A DNA stretch of 64,000 bases from Psychroflexus lacisalsi (lineage in GTDB: Bacteria > Bacteroidota > Bacteroidia > Flavobacteriales > Flavobacteriaceae). The stretch covers positions 62,001-126,000 of the forward strand of contig NZ_JAIQYZ010000004.1 of NCBI RefSeq assembly GCF_020164495.1. The letters are read 5' to 3'. Positions 53,458 to 61,413 of this stretch are shown here, piece after piece. Under the pieces are notes generated by a model. That model was not told where the DNA came from. It saw nothing but the letters and a program-made list of their open reading frames with translations, and ran no database searches. The number at the start of each line of letters is the position of its first letter. Positions within the stretch are counted from its first letter, which is position 1. Both the position numbers and the translations under genes were made by a program.

Positions 53458-54822
53458 ATGGATCCATTTTTTATCAAAGCAGTTCAACTCCTTTTGAGTT
53501 TATCTATACTAATTGTATTACATGAGTTAGGTCATTTTATACCGGCTAAACTCTTTAACACCCGAGTAGAGAAATTCTATTTGTTTTTTGATGTCAAGTT
53601 TTCGCTTTTCAAAAAGAAAATTGGCGATACGGTTTATGGTATTGGCTGGTTACCACTTGGTGGTTATGTGAAAATTTCCGGGATGATAGATGAGAGTATG
53701 GACAAGGAGCAAATGGCAAAACCACCTGAGCCCTGGGAATTTCGTAGTAAGCCAGCCTGGCAACGACTCATCATTATGTTGGGCGGTGTGACCGTGAACA
53801 TTGTATTGGGATTCCTGATTTATATGATGGTTCTTTTTGTTTATGGTGAAAACTATTTGTCTCCAAAAGTTTTTGATAACGGTCTTGAAAGCACCGAAAT
53901 CATGAAAGACTACGGGTTTATGGATGGTGACAAAATTTTAAGCGTTGATGGAGAACCTCTACAAAGCCAGATCGACATTAATAAATATTTATTGCTTAGG
54001 GATATAAGCACCGTAGAAGTGGAGCATCCAACTGGTAGCTCAGAAACTTTATCGATTCCGGAAGATATCGGTCAGCAGTTATTTCAATCTGGTAGTTTTC
54101 AGCCTTTTTCACCGATTAAGAAACCCATGATCGATAGCGTATTGGCAGATTCTCCAGCAGATAAGGCCGGGCTTAAAAAAGGAGACATGATTACGTCCGT
54201 TAATGGTGAAAAGATCAATTACTGGCATGAGTTCAGAAAAAAAATACAAGACAATAAAGGTGTGCCCGTTGAGGTAACTTATACGAGTGCGCCTCAGGAA
54301 AATCCTGGACTGGATAGAGAATTGGCAGCAGAGGGGTTAGGTAAAGTAAATGTGACTGCCGATGAAGATGGTCTTATAGGGGTCATTACTTCAGCTGTAA
54401 GCGCGGATGATATCTTAACTAAGTCCTACAGCTTTGGTGAAAGTATAGGTGCTGGATTTGATTTTGCTTATTGGACGCTTCATGATTACGTCGCACAATT
54501 CAAATACGTGTTTACTAAGAAAGGAGCTACACAAGTGGGAGGCTTTGGAGCCATAGGAAGTTTGTTTCCCGATGCCTGGGACTGGAAAGCCTTTTGGACC
54601 ACCACAGCGTTTATCTCAATTATCCTTGCATTCATGAATATCTTACCTATCCCTGCGTTGGATGGAGGACATGTTATGTTCCTGCTCTATGAGATGATCT
54701 CAGGGCGTAAGCCTAACGAAAAGGTGATGGAATATGCCCAAATGGTTGGTTTCTTCATACTTATAGCTTTGGTATTGTTTGCCAATGGAAATGACGTCTA
54801 CCGCTGGCTGACAGGAGGCTAA
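53458..54822 (+). CDS. rseP: RIP site-2 metalloprotease RseP
   Basis: A 454-residue intramembrane zinc protease that cleaves anti-sigma factors and signal-peptide remnants. The zinc site HELGH is at residues 22-26, the third ligand in NILPIPALDGGH (about 402-413), and two periplasmic PDZ domains lie between (around 145-175 and 222-250, DSPADKAGLKKGDMITSVNG). The RskA-type anti-sigma protein encoded at 47565 could be one substrate; that is speculation. Confidence 0.94.
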   Translation: MDPFFIKAVQLLLSLSILIVLHELGHFIPAKLFNTRVEKFYLFFDVKFSLFKKKIGDTVYGIGWLPLGGYVKISGMIDESMDKEQMAKPPEPWEFRSKPAWQRLIIMLGGVTVNIVLGFLIYMMVLFVYGENYLSPKVFDNGLESTEIMKDYGFMDGDKILSVDGEPLQSQIDINKYLLLRDISTVEVEHPTGSSETLSIPEDIGQQLFQSGSFQPFSPIKKPMIDSVLADSPADKAGLKKGDMITSVNGEKINYWHEFRKKIQDNKGVPVEVTYTSAPQENPGLDRELAAEGLGKVNVTADEDGLIGVITSAVSADDILTKSYSFGESIGAGFDFAYWTLHDYVAQFKYVFTKKGATQVGGFGAIGSLFPDAWDWKAFWTTTAFISIILAFMNILPIPALDGGHVMFLLYEMISGRKPNEKVMEYAQMVGFFILIALVLFANGNDVYRWLTGG

Positions 54823-54851
54823 ATTTTTAAATATTTTTTTTGAAAAAACGT

Positions 54852-54881
54852 TTTGTGAAACTAAATATTGGTTTATATTTG
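54852..54881 (+). promoter_or_regulatory. Promoter of tRNA-Asn
   Basis: TTTG, 18 bases, TATATTTG (54874-54881), followed by CAACCGCAAAA, identical to the initiation region of the tRNA-Ser/Pro operon at 2413. Confidence 0.75.
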
Positions 54882-54919
54882 CAACCGCAAAACACGATAG
54901 TTCATTACATCATATAAAT

Positions 54920-54993
54920 TCCCCCTTAGCTCAGTTGGTTAGAGCATCTGACTGTTAATCAGAGGGTCCAAAGTTCGAGTCTTTGAGGGGGAG
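54920..54993 (+). tRNA. tRNA-Asn (anticodon GTT), integration target
   Basis: Cloverleaf with acceptor TCCCCCT/AGGGGGA, discriminator G, D-arm TTAGCTCAGTTGGTTAGAGC, anticodon loop CTGTTAA (GTT) and T-arm around AAAGTTCGAGTCTTT (a weak T-stem). CCA is not encoded. Its 3' end and terminator are duplicated at 55361-55415 on the far side of a GIY-YIG gene, and an integrase gene follows, so this is the attachment site of the element. Confidence 0.95.
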
Positions 54994-55038
54994 CAAAGTA
55001 AGCCTGATATGAAAATATCGGGTTTTTTTGTTTTTAAA
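54983..55038. repeat. Direct repeat copy A: tRNA-Asn 3' end plus terminator
   Basis: TTGAGGGGGAGCAAAGTAAG and the following hairpin recur at 55361-55415 with one substitution and one deletion. Copy A includes the functional tRNA 3' end. Confidence 0.85.
55003..55029 (+). terminator. Terminator of tRNA-Asn
   Basis: CCTGATAT-GAAA-ATATCGGG stem-loop followed by seven T residues, 10 bases after the tRNA. Confidence 0.85.
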
Positions 55039-55051
55039 GAATAATGTTTCA

Positions 55052-55336
55052 ATGACTTATAGTGTCTACATCCTGAACTCTGAAAAGCTTGATAGGTTCT
55101 ATATTGGATTTACGTCAAACTTGGAAAAACGACTGGAGTTTCATCTTAATGCGGAATCTCACAAGTTCACTTCTAAGGCGAAGGATTGGGAGATCTATTT
55201 AAAGATTGAATGCAAATCTAAGGAACAAGCTTTAGCCATTGAGAAACACATCAAAAAGATGAAAAGTAAAGTATATATCCAGAATCTAAAAAAATATTCT
55301 GAGATGAAAATTAAATTGCTAGATAAATATAGCTAG
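55052..55336 (+). CDS. GIY-YIG nuclease domain protein (YhbQ/UvrC-like)
   Basis: A 94-residue single-domain nuclease. The two strands read YSVYILNS and FYIGFTSNLEKRLEFHL (catalytic Tyr and Arg), and the later Glu is in QALAIEKHIKKMKS. Start is the ATG at 55052; an in-frame TTG at 55028 lies inside the tRNA terminator. In Bacteroidetes such genes are frequently found beside tRNA and rRNA genes. Here it is enclosed by two copies of the tRNA-Asn 3' end, as if carried in as a small cassette. Confidence 0.9.
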   Translation: MTYSVYILNSEKLDRFYIGFTSNLEKRLEFHLNAESHKFTSKAKDWEIYLKIECKSKEQALAIEKHIKKMKSKVYIQNLKKYSEMKIKLLDKYS

Positions 55337-55342
55337 GGTTCG

Positions 55343-55360
55343 CCCCGATAGGTATCGGGG
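55343..55360. repeat. Palindrome CCCCGATA-GG-TATCGGGG
   Basis: A perfect 8-bp inverted repeat directly at the left edge of repeat copy B and downstream of the GIY-YIG gene. It could be a transcription-stop hairpin or part of the recombination site. Confidence 0.7.
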
Positions 55361-55415
55361 TTGAGGAGGAGCAAGTAAGCCTGATATGAAAATATCGGGT
55401 TTTTTTGTTTTTAAA
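55361..55415. repeat. Direct repeat copy B: second tRNA-Asn 3' end and terminator
   Basis: Partner of 54983-55038 (GGGGGA changed to GGAGGA; one A missing). It contains the same terminator hairpin, so it is a displaced att-like end. The integrase gene starts 180 bases to its right. Confidence 0.85.
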
Positions 55416-55513
55416 TTTTTCCTTCCTTAAGTATTGAACTTACTGGTGTTCTACGAGATTTAAGTCAAAGTCAACTTTTTCCTAATAAAAATTAGGGTAC
55501 CTATTTTAGATCT

Positions 55514-55559
55514 AAAAAGGTCGAGAAAAAGGTAACAAGGTTTTTTGAAAAAGGTAACA
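55514..55559 (+). repeat. Direct repeats GAAAAAGGTAACA upstream of the integrase
   Basis: GAAAAAGGTAACA at 55525-55537 and 55547-55559 with a 22-base period, and a weaker AAAAAGGT at 55514. Two helical turns between copies would place them on one DNA face. They are candidates for arm-type integrase sites or an autoregulatory operator. Confidence 0.55.
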
Positions 55560-55594
55560 CATACTGAACTGTATATCAATTAATTAAAATTGAT

Positions 55595-56794
55595 ATGAAA
55601 ACAAACAGCTTAAAAATTAGATTTATACTCTATAAATCTAGGATGACAACTAACGGTAGAGCTCCAATCCATTGTAGGATCACTTACAATAAAATAAGAA
55701 AGAGTTTTGCTACAGGATTATCTGTAAATCAGAAAGATTGGAATTCAAAAACACAATGCTCAAATCAAGACGAAATTATCAATCAAAGACTCAAAATTGT
55801 TCATCATAAATTAGAGGAGATTGAATTGTATTTGAATTTCAAAAAAGATGAATATGAGGTTGAGGCTATCTTGGCCTTATATTTCAATAAACCCATTGAA
55901 GAAAAAGGTGAATCTGTAATTTCCTTTTATAATAAATTCTTGAACAGGCAAAAGGATCTAATCGGTAAGGATATAAAGCAAATTACTTGGAATAAGTATC
56001 TCTACATTTATAATCATCTTGATGAATTTTTAAAATCAAAATCACTGGTTAAGCTTGAATTAAAAAAACTCAAACTAAACTTACTTTATGATTTCGAATA
56101 TTTTCTAAAAGCCAAAAAAGGGAATAAGCAAATCACAGTCAATAAGACTTTGCAGAGATTTAAGAAAGTTATAAAACAAGCTCAAATAGAAGGGCTTATT
56201 GACAGAGATCCATTTTTAGGCTATAAGGTGAAAAAGATAAATAAGCAAATTGTTTATTTAAAGCATTCTGAGTTAAAGAAACTAGAAGAACATAAGTTTG
56301 GGAATTACAGGCTTGAAAAAGTTAGAGATTGCTTTGTTCTATGCTGTTATACTGGTTTAGCTTATAATGAAATGTCTAGATTAAAATCTAAGCATCTCCA
56401 AACTAATGGGGGTGTGAATTGGATAATAATAGACCGTACTAAAACTGAAAAGACCCTAGAAATACCACTTTTGAAAAAAGCTGAAAATCTGATTTCCAAA
56501 TATACTTTTGATAAGGTTTTAGAATTACCAGTTGTTTCGAACCAGAGATTTAATTCTTATTTGAAAGAAATAGCTGAAATAGTTGGGATAGAAAAGAATC
56601 TGACTCATCATGTAGCCAGAAAAACATTTGCTACTACAGTCTTGCTAGAAAATAATATTCCAATAGAAATTGTAAGCCATGTACTTGGACATAGTAGTAT
56701 AAAAGTAACACAGGATCATTACGGTAAAATCTTAAGTAGTAGCGTAGCAAAGGAGTTTAAGTCTCTAAACTCGGGATTGCTGATTTTCTTATAA
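55595..56794 (+). CDS. Tyrosine recombinase (integrase), C-terminus altered by IS insertion
   Basis: A 399-residue site-specific recombinase with Bacteroidetes integrase layout: arm-binding N-terminus (LKIRFILYKSRMTTNGRAPI), SAM-like core-binding domain (about 110-210) and catalytic domain. HVAR (His339, Arg342), LGHSS (His366) and HYGK (Tyr376 nucleophile) are present. At the first catalytic arginine position the sequence is TGLAYNEM, with Ala, as in IntDOT-type enzymes that lack ArgI. The natural end was LNSKL-stop; an IS inserted after LNS now gives LNSGLLIFL. Both versions keep the tyrosine, so activity is likely preserved. Confidence 0.92.
   Translation: MKTNSLKIRFILYKSRMTTNGRAPIHCRITYNKIRKSFATGLSVNQKDWNSKTQCSNQDEIINQRLKIVHHKLEEIELYLNFKKDEYEVEAILALYFNKPIEEKGESVISFYNKFLNRQKDLIGKDIKQITWNKYLYIYNHLDEFLKSKSLVKLELKKLKLNLLYDFEYFLKAKKGNKQITVNKTLQRFKKVIKQAQIEGLIDRDPFLGYKVKKINKQIVYLKHSELKKLEEHKFGNYRLEKVRDCFVLCCYTGLAYNEMSRLKSKHLQTNGGVNWIIIDRTKTEKTLEIPLLKKAENLISKYTFDKVLELPVVSNQRFNSYLKEIAEIVGIEKNLTHHVARKTFATTVLLENNIPIEIVSHVLGHSSIKVTQDHYGKILSSSVAKEFKSLNSGLLIFL
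56766..56772. repeat. Target-site duplication TAAACTC, left copy
   Basis: The 7-bp TAAACTC directly abuts the IS left end and is repeated at 58521-58527 directly after the right end. Confidence 0.85.
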
Positions 56795-58520
56795 TTATCA
56801 TCTATTAAATTAAGCATCAGTGTTTTACGCATAAAAATACACGTTTTTTTCTTGCGTAATTGCATGGTTTTTCGTATCTTTTACTAATAAACCTATGCAG
56901 TTATGATAAAATATACGCCTTCTAATCAGTTAAGTTTATCCGAGTTTTCACATCCCTTCGAACAAGAATTGTTATCTGATAATCGCTGGGTAAAATTATC
57001 ACAACTCATCCCTTGGGATGCTTTGGCAAAGGTATATTCCAATAAACTCAATGCACGTAGTGGTAGAGAGAGTATTGATGTCCGCATGGTTATAGGTGCA
57101 ATTATTGTAAAGCATAAGATAGGGCTAAACGATAGAGAGACCGTTACGATGATTAGCGAAAACATCTACTTGCAATATTTCTGTGGATTAAAGTGTTTTC
57201 AAACCAAACCCCCTTTTCATCCCACTGTACTTGTAGCTATTCGTAAACGAATGGGGGCAGTAAATTTTGACTCTTGGAATACTCTAATCATTGAAAAGGC
57301 AGATAGCTTGAAGCCAAAAAGGGCAAGGAATATTCAAAAGAACACCGAGGAAGATGCCCCTAAACAATGTACCTCTGGTAGTAAACACAAAGGCAAACTA
57401 AAGATTGATGCTAGTGTGGCTGATCAAAGAATAGTGTTCCCTACCGATGCTGGTCTGCTTAATACAGCACGCAAAGAAAGTGAGCGAATTATAGATTTGC
57501 TCTACGAGCAAACCCAAGGAGTTAATAAACCTCGGGATTACCGTCGAGTAGCAAGAACAGAATATCTTGTATTTTCTAAAAAACGCAGAAAGACAACCAA
57601 ACAAATAAACAAGTTCATTCGAAAACAACTAGGATATACTAGGCGTAACCTATCTTATATTGAAAAACTGTTAGACCAAATAGAAGATCAAAAAAAGGAT
57701 GAACACTTGCCTGGCATGTTTACAGATCTTAGCACTGCTTATCCCTGTAAATTCCCTCTACCAAAACGGGACCAAAAGATTTACTGGGTGCTTCAACTCA
57801 TCTATGAACAACAATACTATATGTATCACGAAAAAGTTAATAGTGTAAAAAATAGAATAGTCAATATTTATCAACCTTACGTTCGTCCTATCCCAAGAGG
57901 AAAGGATAAAGCATCAACAGAATTTGGAGCAAAGATTAGTGCTAGTGAGATAGATGGAATGAGTAGAGTAGAACATATAAGTTGGGATCAATTTAATGAA
58001 TCTAAAGATTTAGTATTACAAGTAGAATCCTACAGAACCACCTTTGGTCACTACCCAGAATTACTACTGGCAGACCAAATATACCTCAACAGAGAGAACA
58101 GAAAATGGCTCAAAGAAAAAGGGATTAGAATTGTAGGAAAACCATTAGGGAGACCGCCAAAACAAGAGCTTTCTGCCTATCAAAGGCGAAAACTCAAAAA
58201 AGAGCGAAACCAAAGAAACCTAATAGAAGGAAAGTTTGGACAAGCAAAAAACGCATACGGACTTAGCAAAATAAAAGCCAAAAGAAAAGACACATCAGAA
58301 AGCTGGATTAGTGCCATTTTCTTCATAATGAACTTAATAAACTTATCAAAAATAGCAGATAAATATGCTATTTTTTGTGCCTTATTTAAAAATTGGATAT
58401 ATGCTAAGCTAAATCCCAAAATAAAAGGGTGTTTCTATAATACTGATGTCACTAAACTCTTTTTTATTCAAAATTACACACCTCTTGAACTAAAATAAGC
58501 TTGAGTAAATCAGCAAGCCC
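56773..58520 (+). mobile_element. Insertion sequence, 1748 bp, IS1182/IS5-type, complete
   Basis: Ends are matching inverted repeats: left GGGATTGCTGATTTTCTT, right (reverse complement) GGGCTTGCTGATTTACTC, 15 of 18 identical. The flanks carry the 7-bp duplication TAAACTC. One gene encodes the transposase. The element sits in the last codons of the integrase gene. Removal of the IS and one duplication restores an uninterrupted reading frame ending four codons later. Confidence 0.88.
56903..58498 (+). CDS. DDE transposase of the insertion sequence
   Basis: A 531-residue transposase with the InsH/DUF772 N-terminal domain (SGRESIDVRMVIGAIIVKHKIGL ... TVTMISENIYLQYFCGL) and an RNase H-like DDE catalytic domain: Asp169 (KIDASVADQ), Asp391 (LLADQIYLN) and Glu442 (RNLIEGKFGQAKNAYGL). 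The basic region between 220 and 255 fits DNA binding. The reading frame is intact and the gene lacks decay, so the copy may be active. It stops 22 bases before the right IS end. The IS1182 versus IS5 label is family-level only. Confidence 0.9.
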   Translation: MIKYTPSNQLSLSEFSHPFEQELLSDNRWVKLSQLIPWDALAKVYSNKLNARSGRESIDVRMVIGAIIVKHKIGLNDRETVTMISENIYLQYFCGLKCFQTKPPFHPTVLVAIRKRMGAVNFDSWNTLIIEKADSLKPKRARNIQKNTEEDAPKQCTSGSKHKGKLKIDASVADQRIVFPTDAGLLNTARKESERIIDLLYEQTQGVNKPRDYRRVARTEYLVFSKKRRKTTKQINKFIRKQLGYTRRNLSYIEKLLDQIEDQKKDEHLPGMFTDLSTAYPCKFPLPKRDQKIYWVLQLIYEQQYYMYHEKVNSVKNRIVNIYQPYVRPIPRGKDKASTEFGAKISASEIDGMSRVEHISWDQFNESKDLVLQVESYRTTFGHYPELLLADQIYLNRENRKWLKEKGIRIVGKPLGRPPKQELSAYQRRKLKKERNQRNLIEGKFGQAKNAYGLSKIKAKRKDTSESWISAIFFIMNLINLSKIADKYAIFCALFKNWIYAKLNPKIKGCFYNTDVTKLFFIQNYTPLELK

Positions 58521-58527
58521 TAAACTC
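58521..58527. repeat. Target-site duplication TAAACTC, right copy
   Basis: Second copy; followed by GAAACTTTAA, which supplies the original integrase end (Lys-Leu-stop). Confidence 0.85.
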
Positions 58528-58660
58528 GAAACTTTAATTTTTTTTGGAAAATTTTCAGATGTTTCTTTCATGGAGTTAAGCGCTACATAATTAAGGATCA
58601 ACCCCACTCTTTTTTTACTCTGGGATAGCCCCGTACACATTTAATCTTAAAATTATTATT

Positions 58661-59008
58661 ATGGTAACTATTATTGATTTTAAAGCCAGTGCAAACAAAG
58701 AAACTGGTGAAGAATTCTATTCATTGATTGTTCAAGGAGGAGTTGAATCTGTAAAGAGCAGAGAGACTGGGCGTAATTACTTAACAGCTAGGAAAGCTTA
58801 CGTCACTTCCACATTTAATGAAGTAACCTGCAAGGGTTTAATTGGCTCTCAAATACCTGGGCAAGTTGTAAAGGTAGATTCTGAACCATACAGTTATAAA
58901 ATTCCTAACACTGAGGAAACAGTAACTCTTACTCATCAGTATCGCTATATGGATGATGAAGAAGCAACGGTCAAACAAAACGTTGTAGAATCTGAAATGG
59001 TTAACTAA
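58661..59008 (+). CDS. Small conserved mobile-element protein, possible ssDNA-binding (OB-like)
   Basis: A 115-residue acidic beta-rich protein with no signal peptide: an N-terminal strand set (EEFYSLIVQGGVESVKSRETGRNY), then TARKAYVTSTFNEVTC, IPGQVVKVDSEPYSYKIP and an acidic C-terminal tail (DDEEATVK ... ESEMVN). The size, beta pattern and acidic tail resemble phage single-strand-binding proteins. The position just before a RecA-like/Sak4-type ATPase fits that reading, but I cannot show an OB fold. A terminator hairpin follows. Confidence 0.6.
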   Translation: MVTIIDFKASANKETGEEFYSLIVQGGVESVKSRETGRNYLTARKAYVTSTFNEVTCKGLIGSQIPGQVVKVDSEPYSYKIPNTEETVTLTHQYRYMDDEEATVKQNVVESEMVN

Positions 59009-59061
59009 CCTTTTCAAACGTGTCAACTATGAGTCTCCTATGGGGGCTCATTTTTATTTAT

Positions 59062-59099
59062 AGCCTACTATACTTGAAAATAGTAGGCTTTATACTTTT
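59062..59099 (+). terminator. Terminator after the small conserved gene
   Basis: Stem AGCCTACTAT/ATAGTAGGCT with an eight-base loop followed by TTATACTTTTT; a weaker hairpin (ATGAG...CTCAT) precedes it at about 59028. Confidence 0.7.
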
Positions 59100-59119
59100 T
59101 AAAATTAGAAACTATACTT

Positions 59120-59980
59120 ATGAAATTAGAAATAGCAAAAAAAGAAGCTCTTAAACTTAGAATAGGTTTAAGCGGAGCAAGTGGTTTTGGTAAAACTTAT
59201 AGTGCATTATTGTTAGCCTATGGTATAACTCAAAATTGGTCCAAAATTGCGGTTATAGATACTGAAAATAACAGTGCAAGTCTGTATTCAAATTTAGGGG
59301 AATACAAGACTATAAATTTAAAACCTCCTTATGCACCAGAACGCTTTATAGAAGCCATAGAGCTATGTGAGACTAGCGGAATTGAAGTCGTCATTATAGA
59401 TAGTATTTCTCATGAATGGAATGGGAAAGGCGGTTGTCTTGAAATACATGAGCAATTAGGAGGAAGGTTCCAAGATTGGGCAAAAATAACACCTCGCCAT
59501 GGTTCCTTTATAGATGCCATACTCAGTTCTGAATGTCATGTAATTACAACTACACGTCGTAAAACTGATTATTCTTTGGATGTAGTTGGTAACGGAAAGA
59601 CTAAAGTCATAAAACATGGAACCAAAGAAATTACGCGTGATGGTTTTGAATATGAGCTTACAGTGAATTTTGAACTTATTAATGATAAGCATTTAGCAAA
59701 AGCTTCTAAAGACAGGACTTCATTATTTATAGATAAGCCAGAGTTTATTGTAAACACTCATACAGGAAGAAAACTATTAGAATGGTGTACAGAGTCAAAT
59801 GAGGATAGGCTTAGAGGCGTTTCAAATGAAATAGAGAGATGTGAAACTGTTGATGGCTTAAAACACATATATCAAAAGAACATAGACCTAAAAAGTGAAA
59901 TCGTGCCAAAGCTTCAAATTAAAAAGCAAGAAATAGAAAGCTTAAAAAATCAAATTGTAGAATCTAAAAACATCGACTAA
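59120..59980 (+). CDS. RecA-like phage ATPase (AAA_24, Sak4-like)
   Basis: A 286-residue nucleotide-binding protein. Walker A GASGFGKT is at residues 19-26, Walker B VVIID at 90-94, and the sensor-like TTTRRKTDY at about 143-151. This is the layout of the AAA_24 family of phage proteins, to which Sak4-type single-strand annealing proteins belong. The C-terminus is helical and charged. It would promote strand annealing or recombination during element replication or circularisation. It is followed by the DUF3871 gene two bases downstream. Confidence 0.8.
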   Translation: MKLEIAKKEALKLRIGLSGASGFGKTYSALLLAYGITQNWSKIAVIDTENNSASLYSNLGEYKTINLKPPYAPERFIEAIELCETSGIEVVIIDSISHEWNGKGGCLEIHEQLGGRFQDWAKITPRHGSFIDAILSSECHVITTTRRKTDYSLDVVGNGKTKVIKHGTKEITRDGFEYELTVNFELINDKHLAKASKDRTSLFIDKPEFIVNTHTGRKLLEWCTESNEDRLRGVSNEIERCETVDGLKHIYQKNIDLKSEIVPKLQIKKQEIESLKNQIVESKNID

Positions 59981-59982
59981 TT

Positions 59983-60969
59983 ATGGAACAAGTTATAGAA
60001 AGTCAGCATATTATTAATGAAAATGAATTGGTTGAACCTGACCTAAAGGCTAATAATTTTATAGGAGGAAAGACAGAAGAGGTTACTTTAGAACATTTAA
60101 AACAAGACTGTATTATTCCTGTATTTTCAAAAGATAATGAATCTACAATTTCTCATTATCAGTTTGTAAGTGAAATTCAAGACCTTATAGAGACGGCCAT
60201 TCCTTCTATAAAATTAACCAAGCCTCTTATAAAAGTATCTCACACAATCAAAGGGAGAACACCAAGTGCAATAGGAAAACCTGCTAAAGATTTAGAAGAT
60301 GATGAGAAAACTATCTATTATGAAAGATGTGCTTTTATATTTCAGGCTATCGGTAGAAGTGAAATCGTAAATGGAGACAAACTTAACCTTACTATAGGAG
60401 GAGTAAGAGCTTATAATCAAGAGAACTTGTACAGCACAAAGTCACTTGAAAAGTTTAAAGTGTTTATTGGCTATCAAAATATGATTTGTACTAATCTGTG
60501 TATTTCTACAGATGGCTTTGCTAGTGAAATTAAAGTAGGCTCTGTCCATGATCTTAAAGAGCATGTTCTAGATTTAGTTCAAAACTTTGATGCAAGTAGA
60601 CTCTTAGGAATGATGGAACGGATGAGTAAATTTAAATTAAATGAGCAAGAGTTTGCCCACTTCATTGGAAAACTTAGAATTTATAATCATCTAGATAAAA
60701 CTGCTAAAGCGAAATTGCCAAAAGTCTTAATTACAGACAGTCAAATTAACCATGTGGTAAGATCTTATATAAAAGACTCTCATTTTGGTAAAGATGAAAA
60801 TGGAGAGATAAGTTTATGGCAGTTATATAATTTGCTTACAGACGCTAATAAAGCTTCCTATATTGATAATAACCTAGAGCGTAATGTAAATGCATACGAA
60901 CTAATGAATGAGCTTGGAGATTCTTTACTTTATGAAGATCCTAATTGGTTTGTGCACCAATTTATATAG
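59983..60969 (+). CDS. DUF3871-family protein
   Basis: A 328-residue protein I recognise as DUF3871, found on Bacteroidetes mobile elements: EEVTLEHLKQDCIIPVFSKDNESTISH, DEKTIYYERCAFIFQA, LNLTIGGVRAYNQENLYS and FKVFIGYQNMICTNLCISTDG are its hallmark blocks. It is soluble, with no known enzymatic motif. The family pattern resembles plasmid DUF932/LGT-like proteins. Together with the Sak4-like ATPase it forms a tight pair, so a DNA-processing role is likely but not shown. Confidence 0.8.
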   Translation: MEQVIESQHIINENELVEPDLKANNFIGGKTEEVTLEHLKQDCIIPVFSKDNESTISHYQFVSEIQDLIETAIPSIKLTKPLIKVSHTIKGRTPSAIGKPAKDLEDDEKTIYYERCAFIFQAIGRSEIVNGDKLNLTIGGVRAYNQENLYSTKSLEKFKVFIGYQNMICTNLCISTDGFASEIKVGSVHDLKEHVLDLVQNFDASRLLGMMERMSKFKLNEQEFAHFIGKLRIYNHLDKTAKAKLPKVLITDSQINHVVRSYIKDSHFGKDENGEISLWQLYNLLTDANKASYIDNNLERNVNAYELMNELGDSLLYEDPNWFVHQFI

Positions 60970-60978
60970 CTATTTTCT

Positions 60979-61224
60979 ATGAAATCTAAATATTTCAATT
61001 CTATTTTAAAGTATTGCTCACCTAAAGTTTTATACATCATAAATGCTCACAGAAGATTGGATAAAAGGATTTGTCCGTTTGAAGTTAGAGCTAGATCAGA
61101 TGTTGGAGACCTTAGGCGAGGAGATATCATGTCAGTTGAAAGTATAAAAGTAACACAAGACTTAGTTACAGTGTTTATTGTAAACCGTAAGGCCTACTAT
61201 TACTATCATTTTGATATTCTTTAA
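60979..61224 (+). CDS. Small hypothetical mobile-element protein
   Basis: An 81-residue basic protein starting 9 bases after DUF3871. A helical basic start (KSKYFNSILKYCSPKVLYIINAH) is followed by a beta-rich half (VEVRARSD-like segment EVRARSDVGDLRRGDIMSVESIKVTQDLVTVFIVNRKAYYYYHF) suggestive of a small barrel. No family is recognised. Confidence 0.5.
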   Translation: MKSKYFNSILKYCSPKVLYIINAHRRLDKRICPFEVRARSDVGDLRRGDIMSVESIKVTQDLVTVFIVNRKAYYYYHFDIL

Positions 61225-61320
61225 ATAGCTATATAATAAGTGTTATACTGTATTTTGAATTAAAAACTTTTGAGACGGCTTCACTTCCAAAAAAAGCCAC
61301 TGAAAACGATTGATCAATTA

Positions 61321-61359
61321 AGCCATCTTTAAAATTACAACTTTTAGAGATGGCTTTTA
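61321..61359 (+). terminator. Terminator of the recombination gene cluster
   Basis: AGCCATCT...AGATGGCT stem with flanking A/T pairs, followed by TTTTAT. It closes the run that starts at 59120. Confidence 0.6.
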
Positions 61360-61413
61360 TCAATGTTTTAGGCACTCGTAAAAAATCTATACGAAAAATA
61401 AATGACAATATGC

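Noticed and set aside
61261-61320. Possible coding remnant between the small ORF and the terminator
   Set aside because: The frame is under 25 codons, has no start codon and overlaps the hairpin.
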